In this document: positions 17,446-25,252 of the stretch, piece by piece
How positions within the stretch are numbered: position 1 is the stretch's first letter
How the letters are laid out: every line of letters begins with the position of its first letter
Source: an uncultured Ruminococcus sp.
GTDB taxonomy: Bacteria; Bacillota; Clostridia; Lachnospirales; Lachnospiraceae
Reading direction: 5' to 3'
NCBI GenBank assembly: GCA_946494335.1
Contig: CAMMBV010000018.1
Span: forward strand, 1 to 62,995
Length of the DNA: 62,995 bases
Notes under the pieces: model-generated
Database searches by the model: none
What the model was told of the DNA's origin: nothing
What the model saw: the letters and a program-made list of their open reading frames with translations, nothing else
Program-made: the position numbers and the translations under genes

Positions 17446-17484
17446 ATGCTTATATTCATACAATCGCCATTCATTTTTTGTATT

Positions 17485-18360
17485 TCAAATCTGTTCCTGC
17501 AAAAATGTAAGGAAAGCCCTTGTCGCCTGAGAAACTGCCCGGCCTCTTTTCCATGCAAGTGTTGAGCCGACAGACAACTCCGGATCAAGGGCCAAGAATT
17601 TCATGTCATCATAATGACAGTCCTGCTCCAGACAGATCACCGCGCCCTTTCGCTCACGGGCAACAATCACCGCATTGTGGAGGACGTTGTAATTGGCGCT
17701 GAAATCCATATCCCTGGCAAATTCCCCCGACCATTCCTTCAGTTCCGTATGGGCAGGCGTATTGACATGGATGGTAAACACCAGAGTGCCTACCAGATCG
17801 CCGGGATAGATGGCCGGCTGTCCTGCAAGGGGAGCATCTTTATGAATCAGAACGCCCCACCGCTCTTTTGTCCGCATGGGTAGCGTTTGGTACTTTTCCA
17901 GACCAAACGGCTGTAAAAACAGCCCGATGTCCAGTGTCCCCTGTTCCATACGCTCCTGTATTTCCTCATTGGAACCGCTGTATAGTTCGAACTTTACTTT
18001 TGGATAGCGTTCCTGAAATACGGTCATATATTTCGCCAGTTCCTGCACGCTTTTCAGTTCATTACAGCCAATGGAAATAATCCCCGTCAGCGTATCCTCA
18101 GTCTGTGCAACCTCACTTTTCGCCTTTTCCGCAAGAGATACAATGTCCTGCGCCCTTCTACGGAACAGCATTCCCTCATTTGTGAGGATCACGCTGTGGT
18201 TGGTACGCTCAAACAGTTTCGTGCCAAGTTCTTCCTCCAACTGCATCAGCTGTCTGGAAAGCGTCGGCTGCGTCACATGGAGCAAGCCTGCCGCCTTTGT
18301 GATATTTTCTTCCCTGGCGACCATAAGAAAATACTCTAACACACGAATATCCAAAATCAT
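17485..18360 (-). CDS. LysR family transcriptional regulator
   Basis: A 291-residue LysR-type regulator: an N-terminal winged helix (VLEYFLMVAREENITKAAGLLHVTQPTLSRQLMQLEEELG, with the recognition helix around TQPTLSRQL) and a periplasmic-binding-protein-like effector domain from about residue 90. The frame opens six codons earlier, but AAAGG sits 6 bases before the ATG at 18358-18360, giving MILDIRVLEYF. It is transcribed in the same direction as the URO-D gene 175 bases downstream and may control it; the effector is unknown. Confidence 0.92.
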   Translation of the reverse strand: MILDIRVLEYFLMVAREENITKAAGLLHVTQPTLSRQLMQLEEELGTKLFERTNHSVILTNEGMLFRRRAQDIVSLAEKAKSEVAQTEDTLTGIISIGCNELKSVQELAKYMTVFQERYPKVKFELYSGSNEEIQERMEQGTLDIGLFLQPFGLEKYQTLPMRTKERWGVLIHKDAPLAGQPAIYPGDLVGTLVFTIHVNTPAHTELKEWSGEFARDMDFSANYNVLHNAVIVARERKGAVICLEQDCHYDDMKFLALDPELSVGSTLAWKRGRAVSQATRAFLTFLQEQI

Positions 18361-18404
18361 CACCTGCCTTTCCTGCATATTATAAAGGATTCACTATTTC
18401 CCCG

Positions 18405-18437
18405 TAAAAACAGGAGCGACTGCCACGCAGCCGCTCC
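18405..18437 (-). terminator. Intrinsic terminator after the lipoprotein gene
   Basis: A minus-strand hairpin, GGAGCGGCTGC / GCAGTCGCTCC, with TGTTTTTA downstream. Confidence 0.75.
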
Positions 18438-18455
18438 CGCCCGATCCTTCTATTT

Positions 18456-19397
18456 CTATTCAGCCAGACGTCCATCCGGATTCAGCCATTTTCCGTTCAC
18501 CTCGCAGTTACTCAGCATGATACCGTCTTCATTGAAATAGTACCAGCTTCCGTCGATCTCTTCCCATTCAGAAATTTTAATGGCTCCGTCAGATCCCGAA
18601 TAATAATGGCTTCCATCGCTGTCCAGCCATCCTGTATGCATGGCTCCGCTGCTTTCCAGGAAATATTTCTTCCCGTCCACAGTGATCCATCCGGTCGCCA
18701 TGGATCCGTCTTCATTGAGATAATACCAGACATCCTTAACTTCGGCCCAGCCGGTTCTCATGTATCCTTTCTTATCAAAAAGGTACCATTTTCCCTCAAT
18801 TTCAGCCCAGTCATTTGTCACTTTCTTTCCATTTTTTCCTACGTAGTACCAGCCCTTTTTATCTTCCGTCCAGCCTTTTTTCAGCTCACCTTCCTTTGGC
18901 GCTGGCTCTGCATCCGGATCCACATAGATATGATACATACCGCTGGTGGTCATATTGACAGATTTGCCTACCGTGTTGGTGGCAACCACAAAGTAATACC
19001 AGTGGCCTTCCTCGGAGGTGTCCGGTGTATAACTGCTTTCGGCAGCTCCCTCAATCATCATCCCGCCTCCGTTGGAGTCAACGGTATTTCTGTACCACTG
19101 ATAGGTAATCTTGCCTTCGCCTTTTACTTCCGCTTTTACCTTCAGGGCTTTGGCCTTATCTCCTACGGCATACGTTGCTTTTCCCTTCAAATTCGTTGTA
19201 AACTCAGGAGCCTCCACGCTGCTGTCTACCTGAACGGCTTCTGGGTCGTATTCTTTTGCTGCATCTGTCTGAGTCTCCTGCGCATCATTGTGGCCCCACA
19301 GCAGATTCCAGGTTTCCTTAACTGAAGAACAGCCTGTAAAAAGCGCCAGACCACTAATCAGCGTCACTGCCAAAATCCCTTTTTTGATTACTTTCAT
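18456..19397 (-). CDS. Lipoprotein with choline/cell-wall-binding repeats
   Basis: A 313-residue exported lipoprotein. The signal peptide ends in the lipobox LALFTGC with cysteine 23 as lipid-attachment residue. Residues 65-160 look like an Ig-like or PKD-like beta domain (KITYQWYRNTVDSNG, GHWYYFVVATNTVG). From about 175 come five to six CW-binding type repeats of about 20 residues with the W-x-W-Y-Y/F pattern (KGWYYVGKNGKKV, KWYLFDKKGYMRTGW, VWYYLNEDGSMATGW, SWYYFNEDG). Such repeats bind choline or wall polysaccharide. No catalytic domain is seen. It has its own promoter and terminator. Confidence 0.85.
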   Translation of the reverse strand: MKVIKKGILAVTLISGLALFTGCSSVKETWNLLWGHNDAQETQTDAAKEYDPEAVQVDSSVEAPEFTTNLKGKATYAVGDKAKALKVKAEVKGEGKITYQWYRNTVDSNGGGMMIEGAAESSYTPDTSEEGHWYYFVVATNTVGKSVNMTTSGMYHIYVDPDAEPAPKEGELKKGWTEDKKGWYYVGKNGKKVTNDWAEIEGKWYLFDKKGYMRTGWAEVKDVWYYLNEDGSMATGWITVDGKKYFLESSGAMHTGWLDSDGSHYYSGSDGAIKISEWEEIDGSWYYFNEDGIMLSNCEVNGKWLNPDGRLAE

Positions 19398-19458
19398 ACT
19401 CTTTACCCCTTATCCGAAATGTTACAATTCTTTTGCAAATTTATGTATTTCGTTTCAC

Positions 19459-19488
19459 ATTATAGCACACAGGCCTTCTATCCGTCAA
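19459..19488 (-). promoter_or_regulatory. Promoter for the cell-wall-binding lipoprotein
   Basis: Minus-strand TTGACG (19488-19483), an 18-base spacer and TATAAT (19464-19459). The -35 lies inside the last codons of the DUF2284 gene. Confidence 0.75.
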
Positions 19489-20041
19489 TCTCAGTCTGCG
19501 GGAGCAGAAACATACCAAAATAGGTAACGGTATTCTGGCCGTTAATATAATTCATTCCGCTGACAGCCGCCAGCTGTGGACAATCCATACAGTAAGCCTC
19601 CAGTGAAGAAATAGCTTTATCCGGCATCCTGCAGGGCTCACCTGTAATCTGAGCACACTGCGCGCAGCGCGTGCATCCCCCCGCCGCCAGCTGCAGATAC
19701 TCACTGTAATGGACGGCAACCGCCTTCTCAATCTGATCTGACGTTTTCCTGTGATTTTTGGCAGCCTCTTCCATTCCTTCAATATCATAAGAATCCTCAA
19801 TGGCTGTCACCGTCTGAAAAACCAGTCCCTTATCATAGGACTTTGCCCTGGCAATCAGCTGTGACGGTTCCCCCACATAAGGCGGACAGGCATAATTTCT
19901 GCCGTAATTTCCGCAGTAATTTGCTTCACATGCTTTCCGCAGTCCTTCGTCAAATCTGATCTTTTCTATATCAATTACCTGCGCTTTATATGCTCCGCAT
20001 GATATTGCTTTTTCCACCAGTTCTTCATATATTTTCTGCAT
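19478..20041 (-). CDS. DUF2284 domain cysteine-rich protein
   Basis: A 187-residue protein with 12 cysteines. The N-terminal part has CGNYGRNYACPPYVG and the C-terminal part has GGCTRCAQCAQ, PCR and YCMDCP, the DUF2284 pattern. The cysteine spacing suggests Fe-S or zinc binding (inference). Members are common in anaerobes and often annotated as metal-binding proteins; no reaction is known. The frame is open 12 codons further, but GGGGGA sits before the ATG at 20039-20041 (MQKIYEELVEKA). It lies just after the rpmF terminator. Confidence 0.85.
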   Translation of the reverse strand: MQKIYEELVEKAISCGAYKAQVIDIEKIRFDEGLRKACEANYCGNYGRNYACPPYVGEPSQLIARAKSYDKGLVFQTVTAIEDSYDIEGMEEAAKNHRKTSDQIEKAVAVHYSEYLQLAAGGCTRCAQCAQITGEPCRMPDKAISSLEAYCMDCPQLAAVSGMNYINGQNTVTYFGMFLLPQTEIDG

Positions 20042-20069
20042 AATTTTTCCCCCTTTTATCTCTGATAAA

Positions 20070-20104
20070 AACAACAAAAGGCTTCCCGAACATCGGAAAG
20101 CCTT
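20070..20104 (-). terminator. Intrinsic terminator after rpmF
   Basis: A minus-strand hairpin, AAGGCTT tCCGA / TCGG gAAGCCTT, followed by TTGTTGTTTTT. Confidence 0.85.
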
Positions 20105-20112
20105 ACTGGCAA

Positions 20113-20292
20113 TTAGTCCATTGAAATAATTTCTTTTTTATTATAAGAACCACATGCCTTACATACACGGTGAGGCATCATCAGCTCTCCGCATTTGCTG
20201 CATTTTACCAGGTTTGGAGCAGACATTTTCCAGTTTGCTCTTCTCTTATCTCTTCTGGCTTTCGATGTTTTATTTTTTGGACAGATGGACAT
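20113..20292 (-). CDS. rpmF: 50S ribosomal protein L32
   Basis: A 59-residue protein that begins MSICPKNKTSKARRDKRRAN and carries a zinc ribbon: C31 and C34 (KCSKCG), then C44 and C47 (VCKAC). Length and sequence are diagnostic of L32 in its zinc-binding form. AAGGAGG precedes the ATG at 20290-20292. It starts 5 bases after the DUF177 gene, the conserved DUF177-rpmF pair, and ends before a strong terminator. Confidence 0.98.
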   Translation of the reverse strand: MSICPKNKTSKARRDKRRANWKMSAPNLVKCSKCGELMMPHRVCKACGSYNKKEIISMD

Positions 20293-20297
20293 TGTAT

Positions 20298-20825
20298 TTA
20301 CACCTCCTTAAATTTGCTGAATATATCACTGATTGCCGCCATTCTCGGATCGGGAACAGCAGTATCACAACCGCATGATGTCTGATTACGGTTGGCGCCG
20401 CATTTAGGGCAGATCCCTTTACAGTCTTCCCGGCAGAGAACCTGAATCGGCCAATCCGTTAAAATCTCATTATGCACCAGCCAGTCCACATCCAGTTTTT
20501 TGTCTGCGATGCAGCTTAACTCCTCTGACTCTTCTTCCCGTTCTCTCTCCGACAGTTTCATATCGGCTTTTAAATCGCACTGGATATGAAATGGAACCTT
20601 CACTGTTTCCAGACACCGGGCACAGGGAACTGCCACCATCACATCAGAAGCGGCTTTAATCTCCAGCACCTGATCTTCGGTGTGAATCACTTCCACATTC
20701 ACCGGCGCCTTCTCCAGCACAGGAAAACTCTCCCGTCCTGTTTTCACAGCATCCAGTTCTAAGGGAACAGAATATTCTTCTTTTCTTCCTTCATGGTTTA
20801 AGATATCTGTCAGATCAATTTGCAT
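20298..20825 (-). CDS. DUF177 (YceD-like) protein, large-subunit rRNA accumulation factor family
   Basis: A 175-residue DUF177 protein, first of the universally paired DUF177-rpmF operon. It contains the central PCARCLETVKVPFHI cysteine motif and the C-terminal CKGICPKCGANRNQTSCGC, so it may bind zinc. In E. coli and plants the family affects 23S rRNA accumulation; the biochemical activity is not established. Transcription comes from a near-consensus promoter at 20852-20880. Confidence 0.93.
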   Translation of the reverse strand: MQIDLTDILNHEGRKEEYSVPLELDAVKTGRESFPVLEKAPVNVEVIHTEDQVLEIKAASDVMVAVPCARCLETVKVPFHIQCDLKADMKLSEREREEESEELSCIADKKLDVDWLVHNEILTDWPIQVLCREDCKGICPKCGANRNQTSCGCDTAVPDPRMAAISDIFSKFKEV

Positions 20826-20851
20826 AATTGTCTCCTAATCACACTCTGATA

Positions 20852-20880
20852 ATTATACATAGCAGTGCAATGTTTGTCAA
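20852..20880 (-). promoter_or_regulatory. Promoter for DUF177-rpmF
   Basis: Minus-strand TTGACA (20880-20875), a 17-base spacer and TATAAT (20857-20852): full consensus. Confidence 0.88.
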
Positions 20881-20914
20881 CTGTTTTTCCTTGACTTTTT
20901 CGTTCTTTTCCTCT

Positions 20915-21190
20915 TTATTTTCCTGCGTTGATCTCCCCGATCAGTTCAGCCACGGTGTCCGTCTCTTCTTCCAGTTCCTCTGCAATCTGAACGACTGCTT
21001 TTCCTTTGTTCAGCTTCTTTATGATCTGATTTTTCAATTTCTCTCGTTCGCCTTCCTGCCGTCCTTCTATCTTTGCCAGTTCAATTTCTTCCCATGCCTG
21101 CATATATTTCACCCCTATCTCTTCACTATGCTTGATCTTTTCAATCCGATCTTTCAGATCCTGAATCCGTCCGCTTTGGTATCCGCCTTT
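20915..21190 (-). pseudogene. C-terminal remnant of an Rpn/PD-(D/E)XK transposase-family nuclease
   Basis: After a TGA at about 21193 the frame encodes YQSGRIQDLKDRIEKIKHSE, then VKYMQAWEEIELAKIEGRQEG and a C-terminal stretch IIKKLNKGKAVVQIAEELEE. This is the typical tail of Rpn family (YhgA-like) recombination-promoting nucleases in Clostridia: a basic/acidic helix with EGRxEG repeats, then a short helical domain. The N-terminal nuclease domain is absent. A GTG at 21112 could start a 65-residue peptide but has no clear ribosome site, so this is judged a decayed fragment. Confidence 0.6.
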
Positions 21191-21257
21191 TCAAGGACAA
21201 GGTTAATGGGGATGCAGCTGATAGCAGCTATATCCCCATCTGTTGATTCCACCTGTT

Positions 21258-22283
21258 TTACTTCTCCTCCCATGGAACAAGTTCTCCCTGATAGGTAGCC
21301 TGGTACAGTCCACTGGAAGGCAGATATTTCACTGACTTGTATTGCAAAGGTCCTCCCCACCATGCTCCATCCATATATTCGGTATACGTTACCGATTTTG
21401 GTATTTCCTGATCCGCAGTATAATTATTGCGGATCAATTTTTCCATCACAGGCTTCGGATTTGCAGCCATATTGGACACCGCAAATACCGTTCCCGCCAC
21501 GGCAATTCCCATACAGCATCCAATCAATAGTCCTTTCTTTTTGTTCTCCTGTTTTTTTCTCATCATATATTCCACCCTCCTTCTTAGCATGGATGGTTTC
21601 CCGGATACCTGAAATCCGCAAGAATGCGAGTCCAGCGCTCTGTTCTGATTCATACAGTCCAGTATGGAACGAAAATATTGGATTTTTTCCCTGTCAGATT
21701 TTTTTTCCAATACCTTCTGATCACAGGCTATTTCACAAAACAGACAAAGATCTTTTTTCTGAAAATAAACAGTCGGACAAAACCAGAAAATTGTACAGAT
21801 TATCCGATTCAGATATCGGTACATCACATCTTTCCTTTTAATATGGTATATTTCATGCTCAAGCATCCATAATTTCCTGCCGTTAATGTCTTCCGGCACC
21901 GCCAGAAATGGTTTCCATATTCCTCCCGTGTAAGGCAATAGAATATTTGGATCAATCAGAATCTGCGGAAGTCCTTTCAAAGAATACTCTCCTGATAAAA
22001 TGCGCACTGTTTTCAACAATTCCTCATCTGTCAGCTGCGTTAATGTTTTTCTCTTTTGCCACAAACGAATCAACTGCCAAAAAACATACGCCAAAGAAAA
22101 AAAGACACCAACAGCCCAAAAAAGCATAATCCATTTCACACCATTTGAAACTATATTTTTATTTACTGGTAACTTTTCAACTGCAACAACTTCCAGCCTT
22201 TGAAATACTGTACTTTGCTTCACAGGAAAAAAGCAAAAGGGAATCAAATATACAAGCTGTACCAAAAGCAGCCATCGATACAT
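21258..22283 (-). CDS. M56 family (BlaR1-like) membrane metallopeptidase, N-terminus interrupted
   Basis: A 341-residue frame with two to three membrane segments, the zinc-peptidase motif HEIYH (in MLEHEIYHIKRKD), a second EIACDQ motif, and a further membrane span before a short C-terminal extracytoplasmic part. It is the BlaR1/MecR1 type sensor that normally cleaves the BlaI repressor encoded just upstream. In the same frame an ATG at 22388-22386 overlaps the blaI stop as ATGA and encodes MIVKQLIWASIAGSICYFIW, the expected first membrane helix, but a TAG at codon 30 breaks the frame. The listed ATG at 22283 has no good ribosome site, so the gene may be inactive. Confidence 0.75.
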   Translation of the reverse strand: MYRWLLLVQLVYLIPFCFFPVKQSTVFQRLEVVAVEKLPVNKNIVSNGVKWIMLFWAVGVFFSLAYVFWQLIRLWQKRKTLTQLTDEELLKTVRILSGEYSLKGLPQILIDPNILLPYTGGIWKPFLAVPEDINGRKLWMLEHEIYHIKRKDVMYRYLNRIICTIFWFCPTVYFQKKDLCLFCEIACDQKVLEKKSDREKIQYFRSILDCMNQNRALDSHSCGFQVSGKPSMLRRRVEYMMRKKQENKKKGLLIGCCMGIAVAGTVFAVSNMAANPKPVMEKLIRNNYTADQEIPKSVTYTEYMDGAWWGGPLQYKSVKYLPSSGLYQATYQGELVPWEEK

Positions 22284-22384
22284 CCAGACAGGAGGAATCT
22301 ATTTTCCGGTTGTCCTGTCAATCATTTTCCAAATGAAATAGCATATGCTTCCGGCAATCGATGCCCATATCAATTGCTTCACAA

Positions 22385-22765
22385 TCATATTTCATCCTCA
22401 ATTTTCGATAAAATCCGATCAATTTCTTCCGCCTCTTCACTGGTAATGCGTTCATCTCCCAGTGCAAGTACAAAATCTTTCACAGAGGAAAAATTTTCAG
22501 ACAAGAAACTCCACGCCTTCCTTTTCTTCAACTCAGCAGGAGTCACCGTAGGATAATAAAAAAAAATCCTGCCCTCCCGCTCTGATCGAACTACTTTTTT
22601 TTCGATCATTCGGCTTAAAAATGTGGATACTGTAGTTATTTTCCATTCTTTTTCCGGAAAATGTTCCACGATCTGTACAGCACTCATTTTTCTGTTTTCT
22701 TTCCATAGCAGCTTCAAAATCATCATTTCTGCTTCCGATAAATCTTTATAAACGTGCTTTCTCAT
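22385..22765 (-). CDS. BlaI/MecI/CopY family transcriptional repressor
   Basis: A 126-residue winged-helix repressor: LSEAEMMILKLLWKENRKMS opens the fold, TTVSTFLSRMIEKKVV is the recognition helix, and a C-terminal dimerisation helix follows. It usually represses its own operon and a resistance or stress gene until an M56 protease cleaves it. The partner M56 gene is translationally coupled (ATGA) but interrupted. A palindrome overlapping the expected start site of its own promoter supports autoregulation. No beta-lactamase or copper-pump gene lies beside it. Confidence 0.93.
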   Translation of the reverse strand: MRKHVYKDLSEAEMMILKLLWKENRKMSAVQIVEHFPEKEWKITTVSTFLSRMIEKKVVRSEREGRIFFYYPTVTPAELKKRKAWSFLSENFSSVKDFVLALGDERITSEEAEEIDRILSKIEDEI

Positions 22766-22779
22766 AATCTTGCTTTCTT

Positions 22780-22826
22780 CTACATCGTTGTAGTTTTATT
22801 TTAGCACAACGCCAAAAAAAATTCAA
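22780..22826 (-). promoter_or_regulatory. blaI promoter and candidate BlaI operator
   Basis: Minus-strand TTGAAT (22826-22821), a 17-base spacer and TAAAAT (22803-22798). Just downstream, over the transcription start, lies CTACA TCGT TGTAG (22780-22793), a match to the TACA-TGTA half-sites of BlaI/MecI operators. Confidence 0.75.
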
Positions 22827-22827
22827 T

Positions 22828-22874
22828 AAAAATCCTCCCCGCAGTTCAGTCAAACCGAACCTGCAGGGAGGGGT
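22828..22874 (-). terminator. Intrinsic terminator after ackA
   Basis: A minus-strand GC-rich hairpin, CCTCCCTGCAG / CTGCGGGGAGG, followed by ATTTTTATTG. It abuts the blaI -35 box. Confidence 0.85.
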
Positions 22875-22896
22875 TAAATTTCATTTCAATTTTTTC

Positions 22897-24087
22897 TTAT
22901 TTCACCAGAGCAACTGTTTCGCGGCAGATCGCCAGCTCTTCATTGGTGGGGATTACGGCAACTTTCACTTTGGAGTCTGCGGTGGAGATAACCATATCTT
23001 CTCCTCTTCCAGCATTAGCTGCTTCATCCAGTTTGATACCCAGATATCCTAGATATTCCACAACTTTTCCACGTACCAGCGGAGCATTCTCACCGATACC
23101 TGCGGTAAATGCAATGGCATCCACGCCGTTCATGGCTGCTACGTAGGAACCGATATATTTTGCCACACGGTAAGCGAATACTTCGATGGCATTTTCTGCC
23201 AGTTCATTTCCTTTTTCCATTGCTTCTTCCAGATCACGGAAGTCGCTGGATACGCGGGAAAGTCCCTCTACGCCGGATTTTTTGTTCAGCACGTTCATCA
23301 CGCCTGCAATATCCAGGTTTTCTTTCTTGGCGATAAATTCCATGATAGCCGGATCGATATCACCGGAACGTGTTCCCATAACCAGACCTTCCAGCGGAGT
23401 AAGACCCATGGAAGTATCCACGCACTTGCCGTTCAGTACAGCGCTGATGGATGCGCCGTTTCCAAGATGGGCCACAATGATCTTGGAGTTGTTGATATCC
23501 AGTCCCAGGAAATCAGCAGCATGTTTGGAAACAAAGCTGTGAGATGTTCCGTGGAAACCGTATCTTCTCACTTTATATTTCTCATAATATTCATAGGGAA
23601 GTCCGTACAGGTATGCTTTTTTAGGCATGGTCTGATGGAATGCCGTATCAAATACAGCAACCATGGGAGCCTTGGGCATCAGTTCCTGGCAGGCGCGGAT
23701 TCCGATCAGATTGGCCGGGTTATGAAGAGGAGCCAGATCGTTGCACTCTTCAATGGCTGCCATAACTTCCTCGTTGATCACAACAGAAGATGCAAATTTC
23801 TCTCCGCCATGTACGACACGATGTCCAACAGCATCCACTTCATCCAGGCTCTTGATAACGCCTGTCTTGGGATTCATCAGCGCATCCAGCACCATCTGAA
23901 TGGCCTGTTTATGTGTGGGCATATCCGCCTCTGTTTTTTCTTTTTCACCGCCTGCCGGCTGGTATACCAGTCTTCCGTCAATTCCGATACGCTCGCAAAG
24001 TCCCTTTGCCAGAACGTCTTCTGTGTCGGAATTAATGAGCTGGAACTTCAAAGAAGAGCTTCCGCAGTTTATTACTAATACATTCAT
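22897..24087 (-). CDS. ackA: Acetate kinase
   Basis: Interconverts acetyl phosphate plus ADP and acetate plus ATP, the substrate-level phosphorylation step of acetate fermentation. The 396 residues start [17 protein letters not shown], the ASKHA phosphate-1 motif, followed by [17 protein letters not shown] (catalytic Arg/His region) and [11 protein letters not shown]. The frame opens 26 codons earlier, but GAAAGGGA precedes the ATG at 24085-24087. It lies 43 bases after pta, forming the standard pta-ackA pair, with a strong terminator downstream. Confidence 0.98.
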   Translation of the reverse strand: MNVLVINCGSSSLKFQLINSDTEDVLAKGLCERIGIDGRLVYQPAGGEKEKTEADMPTHKQAIQMVLDALMNPKTGVIKSLDEVDAVGHRVVHGGEKFASSVVINEEVMAAIEECNDLAPLHNPANLIGIRACQELMPKAPMVAVFDTAFHQTMPKKAYLYGLPYEYYEKYKVRRYGFHGTSHSFVSKHAADFLGLDINNSKIIVAHLGNGASISAVLNGKCVDTSMGLTPLEGLVMGTRSGDIDPAIMEFIAKKENLDIAGVMNVLNKKSGVEGLSRVSSDFRDLEEAMEKGNELAENAIEVFAYRVAKYIGSYVAAMNGVDAIAFTAGIGENAPLVRGKVVEYLGYLGIKLDEAANAGRGEDMVISTADSKVKVAVIPTNEELAICRETVALVK

Positions 24088-24130
24088 TTTTCTATTCCCT
24101 TTCTGTGTTTTCCTGCCGGATATTTTGCTT

Positions 24131-25123
24131 CTATTTCTGGCACTGTACGGCTGTGATAGCCACAACGCCTACGATATCGTCAGCAGAGCATCCTCTGGAA
24201 AGATCGTTAACCGGTGCGGCGATACCCTGTGTAACCGGTCCGTAAGCTTCTGCCTTGCCCAGTCTCTGAACCAGTTTATAACCGATATTTCCGGCATCCA
24301 GATCCGGGAAGATCAGTACGTTGGCCTGTCCTGCTACGGGGCTTCCCGGAGCTTTGGAAGCGCCTACGCTGGGAACGATGGCTGCATCCAGCTGAAGTTC
24401 TCCGTCCAGTTTCAGATCCGGATAAGATTCTTTTGCGATTTTAACAGCTTCTGTCACTTTGTCGATATCTGCATGTTTTGCGCTTCCCATGGTAGAATGA
24501 GAAAGGAACGCAATTTTCGGCTCCTCGCCAACCAGAAGTTTGAAGGACTCTGCAGAAGATTCTGCGATAGCTGCCAGCTCTTCCGGATTCGGGTTCTGAT
24601 TCAGACCGCAGTCAGCAAATACGAAGGTACCGTTTGCGCCGTATTCGCAGTCCGGAACAGACATCAGGAAGAAAGCGGATACCAGTTTTGTACCCGGTTT
24701 TGTCTTCAGAATCTGAAGGCAGGGTCTTAACGTATCTGCTGTGGAGTGGCATGCGCCGGATACCATACCGTCTGCATCGCCCATTTTAACCATCATTACG
24801 CCGTAGTACAGATACTGATTCAGCATGATCTCCTGCGCTTTTTCCGGTGTCATGCCTTTCTTTCCGCGCAGTTCAACCAGCTTGTCAATATAAGACTGTG
24901 TCTTATCAGATTTTGCAGGATCAACAACAACCGCTCCTGTGATATCCAGTCCTTCGCTGCCTTTTTTCACCGCTTCCTCGCTGCCTACCAGAATCACATT
25001 GGCAATATCTTCTTTTAAAATCTTTTCAACTGCTTCATACGTTCTTCTGTCTTCTGTTTCCGGAAGAACAATTGTTTTTTTGTCTGCTTTTGCTCTTTCT
25101 TTGATTACGTCAATAAATCCCAT
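24131..25123 (-). CDS. pta: Phosphate acetyltransferase
   Basis: Converts acetyl-CoA and phosphate to acetyl phosphate and CoA. The 330 residues are the short Pta form without the N-terminal DRTGG/P-loop domain of E. coli Pta. Family motifs include [14 protein letters not shown] near the start, [20 protein letters not shown] and [22 protein letters not shown]. The frame is open 29 codons further, but AAAGGAGT precedes the ATG at 25121-25123 ([16 protein letters not shown]). It is transcribed divergently from tmcAL by a near-consensus promoter. Confidence 0.97.
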   Translation of the reverse strand: MGFIDVIKERAKADKKTIVLPETEDRRTYEAVEKILKEDIANVILVGSEEAVKKGSEGLDITGAVVVDPAKSDKTQSYIDKLVELRGKKGMTPEKAQEIMLNQYLYYGVMMVKMGDADGMVSGACHSTADTLRPCLQILKTKPGTKLVSAFFLMSVPDCEYGANGTFVFADCGLNQNPNPEELAAIAESSAESFKLLVGEEPKIAFLSHSTMGSAKHADIDKVTEAVKIAKESYPDLKLDGELQLDAAIVPSVGASKAPGSPVAGQANVLIFPDLDAGNIGYKLVQRLGKAEAYGPVTQGIAAPVNDLSRGCSADDIVGVVAITAVQCQK

Positions 25124-25160
25124 GATCTTTTGACTCCTTTCGTTTTTACTCGCTGTTTTC

Positions 25161-25189
25161 ATTATACCTCCAACACCCTTGTATTTCAA
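25161..25189 (-). promoter_or_regulatory. Promoter for pta-ackA
   Basis: Minus-strand TTGAAA (25189-25184), a 17-base spacer and TATAAT (25166-25161). Confidence 0.82.
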
Positions 25190-25207
25190 GCATTTCAATG
25201 GTAGAAT
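25179..25207 (+). promoter_or_regulatory. Promoter for tmcAL, face to face with the pta promoter
   Basis: Plus-strand TTGTAT (25179-25184), a 17-base spacer and TAGAAT (25202-25207). It shares bases with the -35 region of the pta promoter. Confidence 0.65.
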
Positions 25208-25252
25208 CATACAAAAAGTTAGGACGTATTATCTTATTCACGGGAGGACATT

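Noticed and set aside
21154-21363. Minus-strand 69-codon frame as a frameshifted end of the M56 gene
   Set aside because: The product shows no continuation of the M56 domain, and the M56 frame ends normally at 21258.
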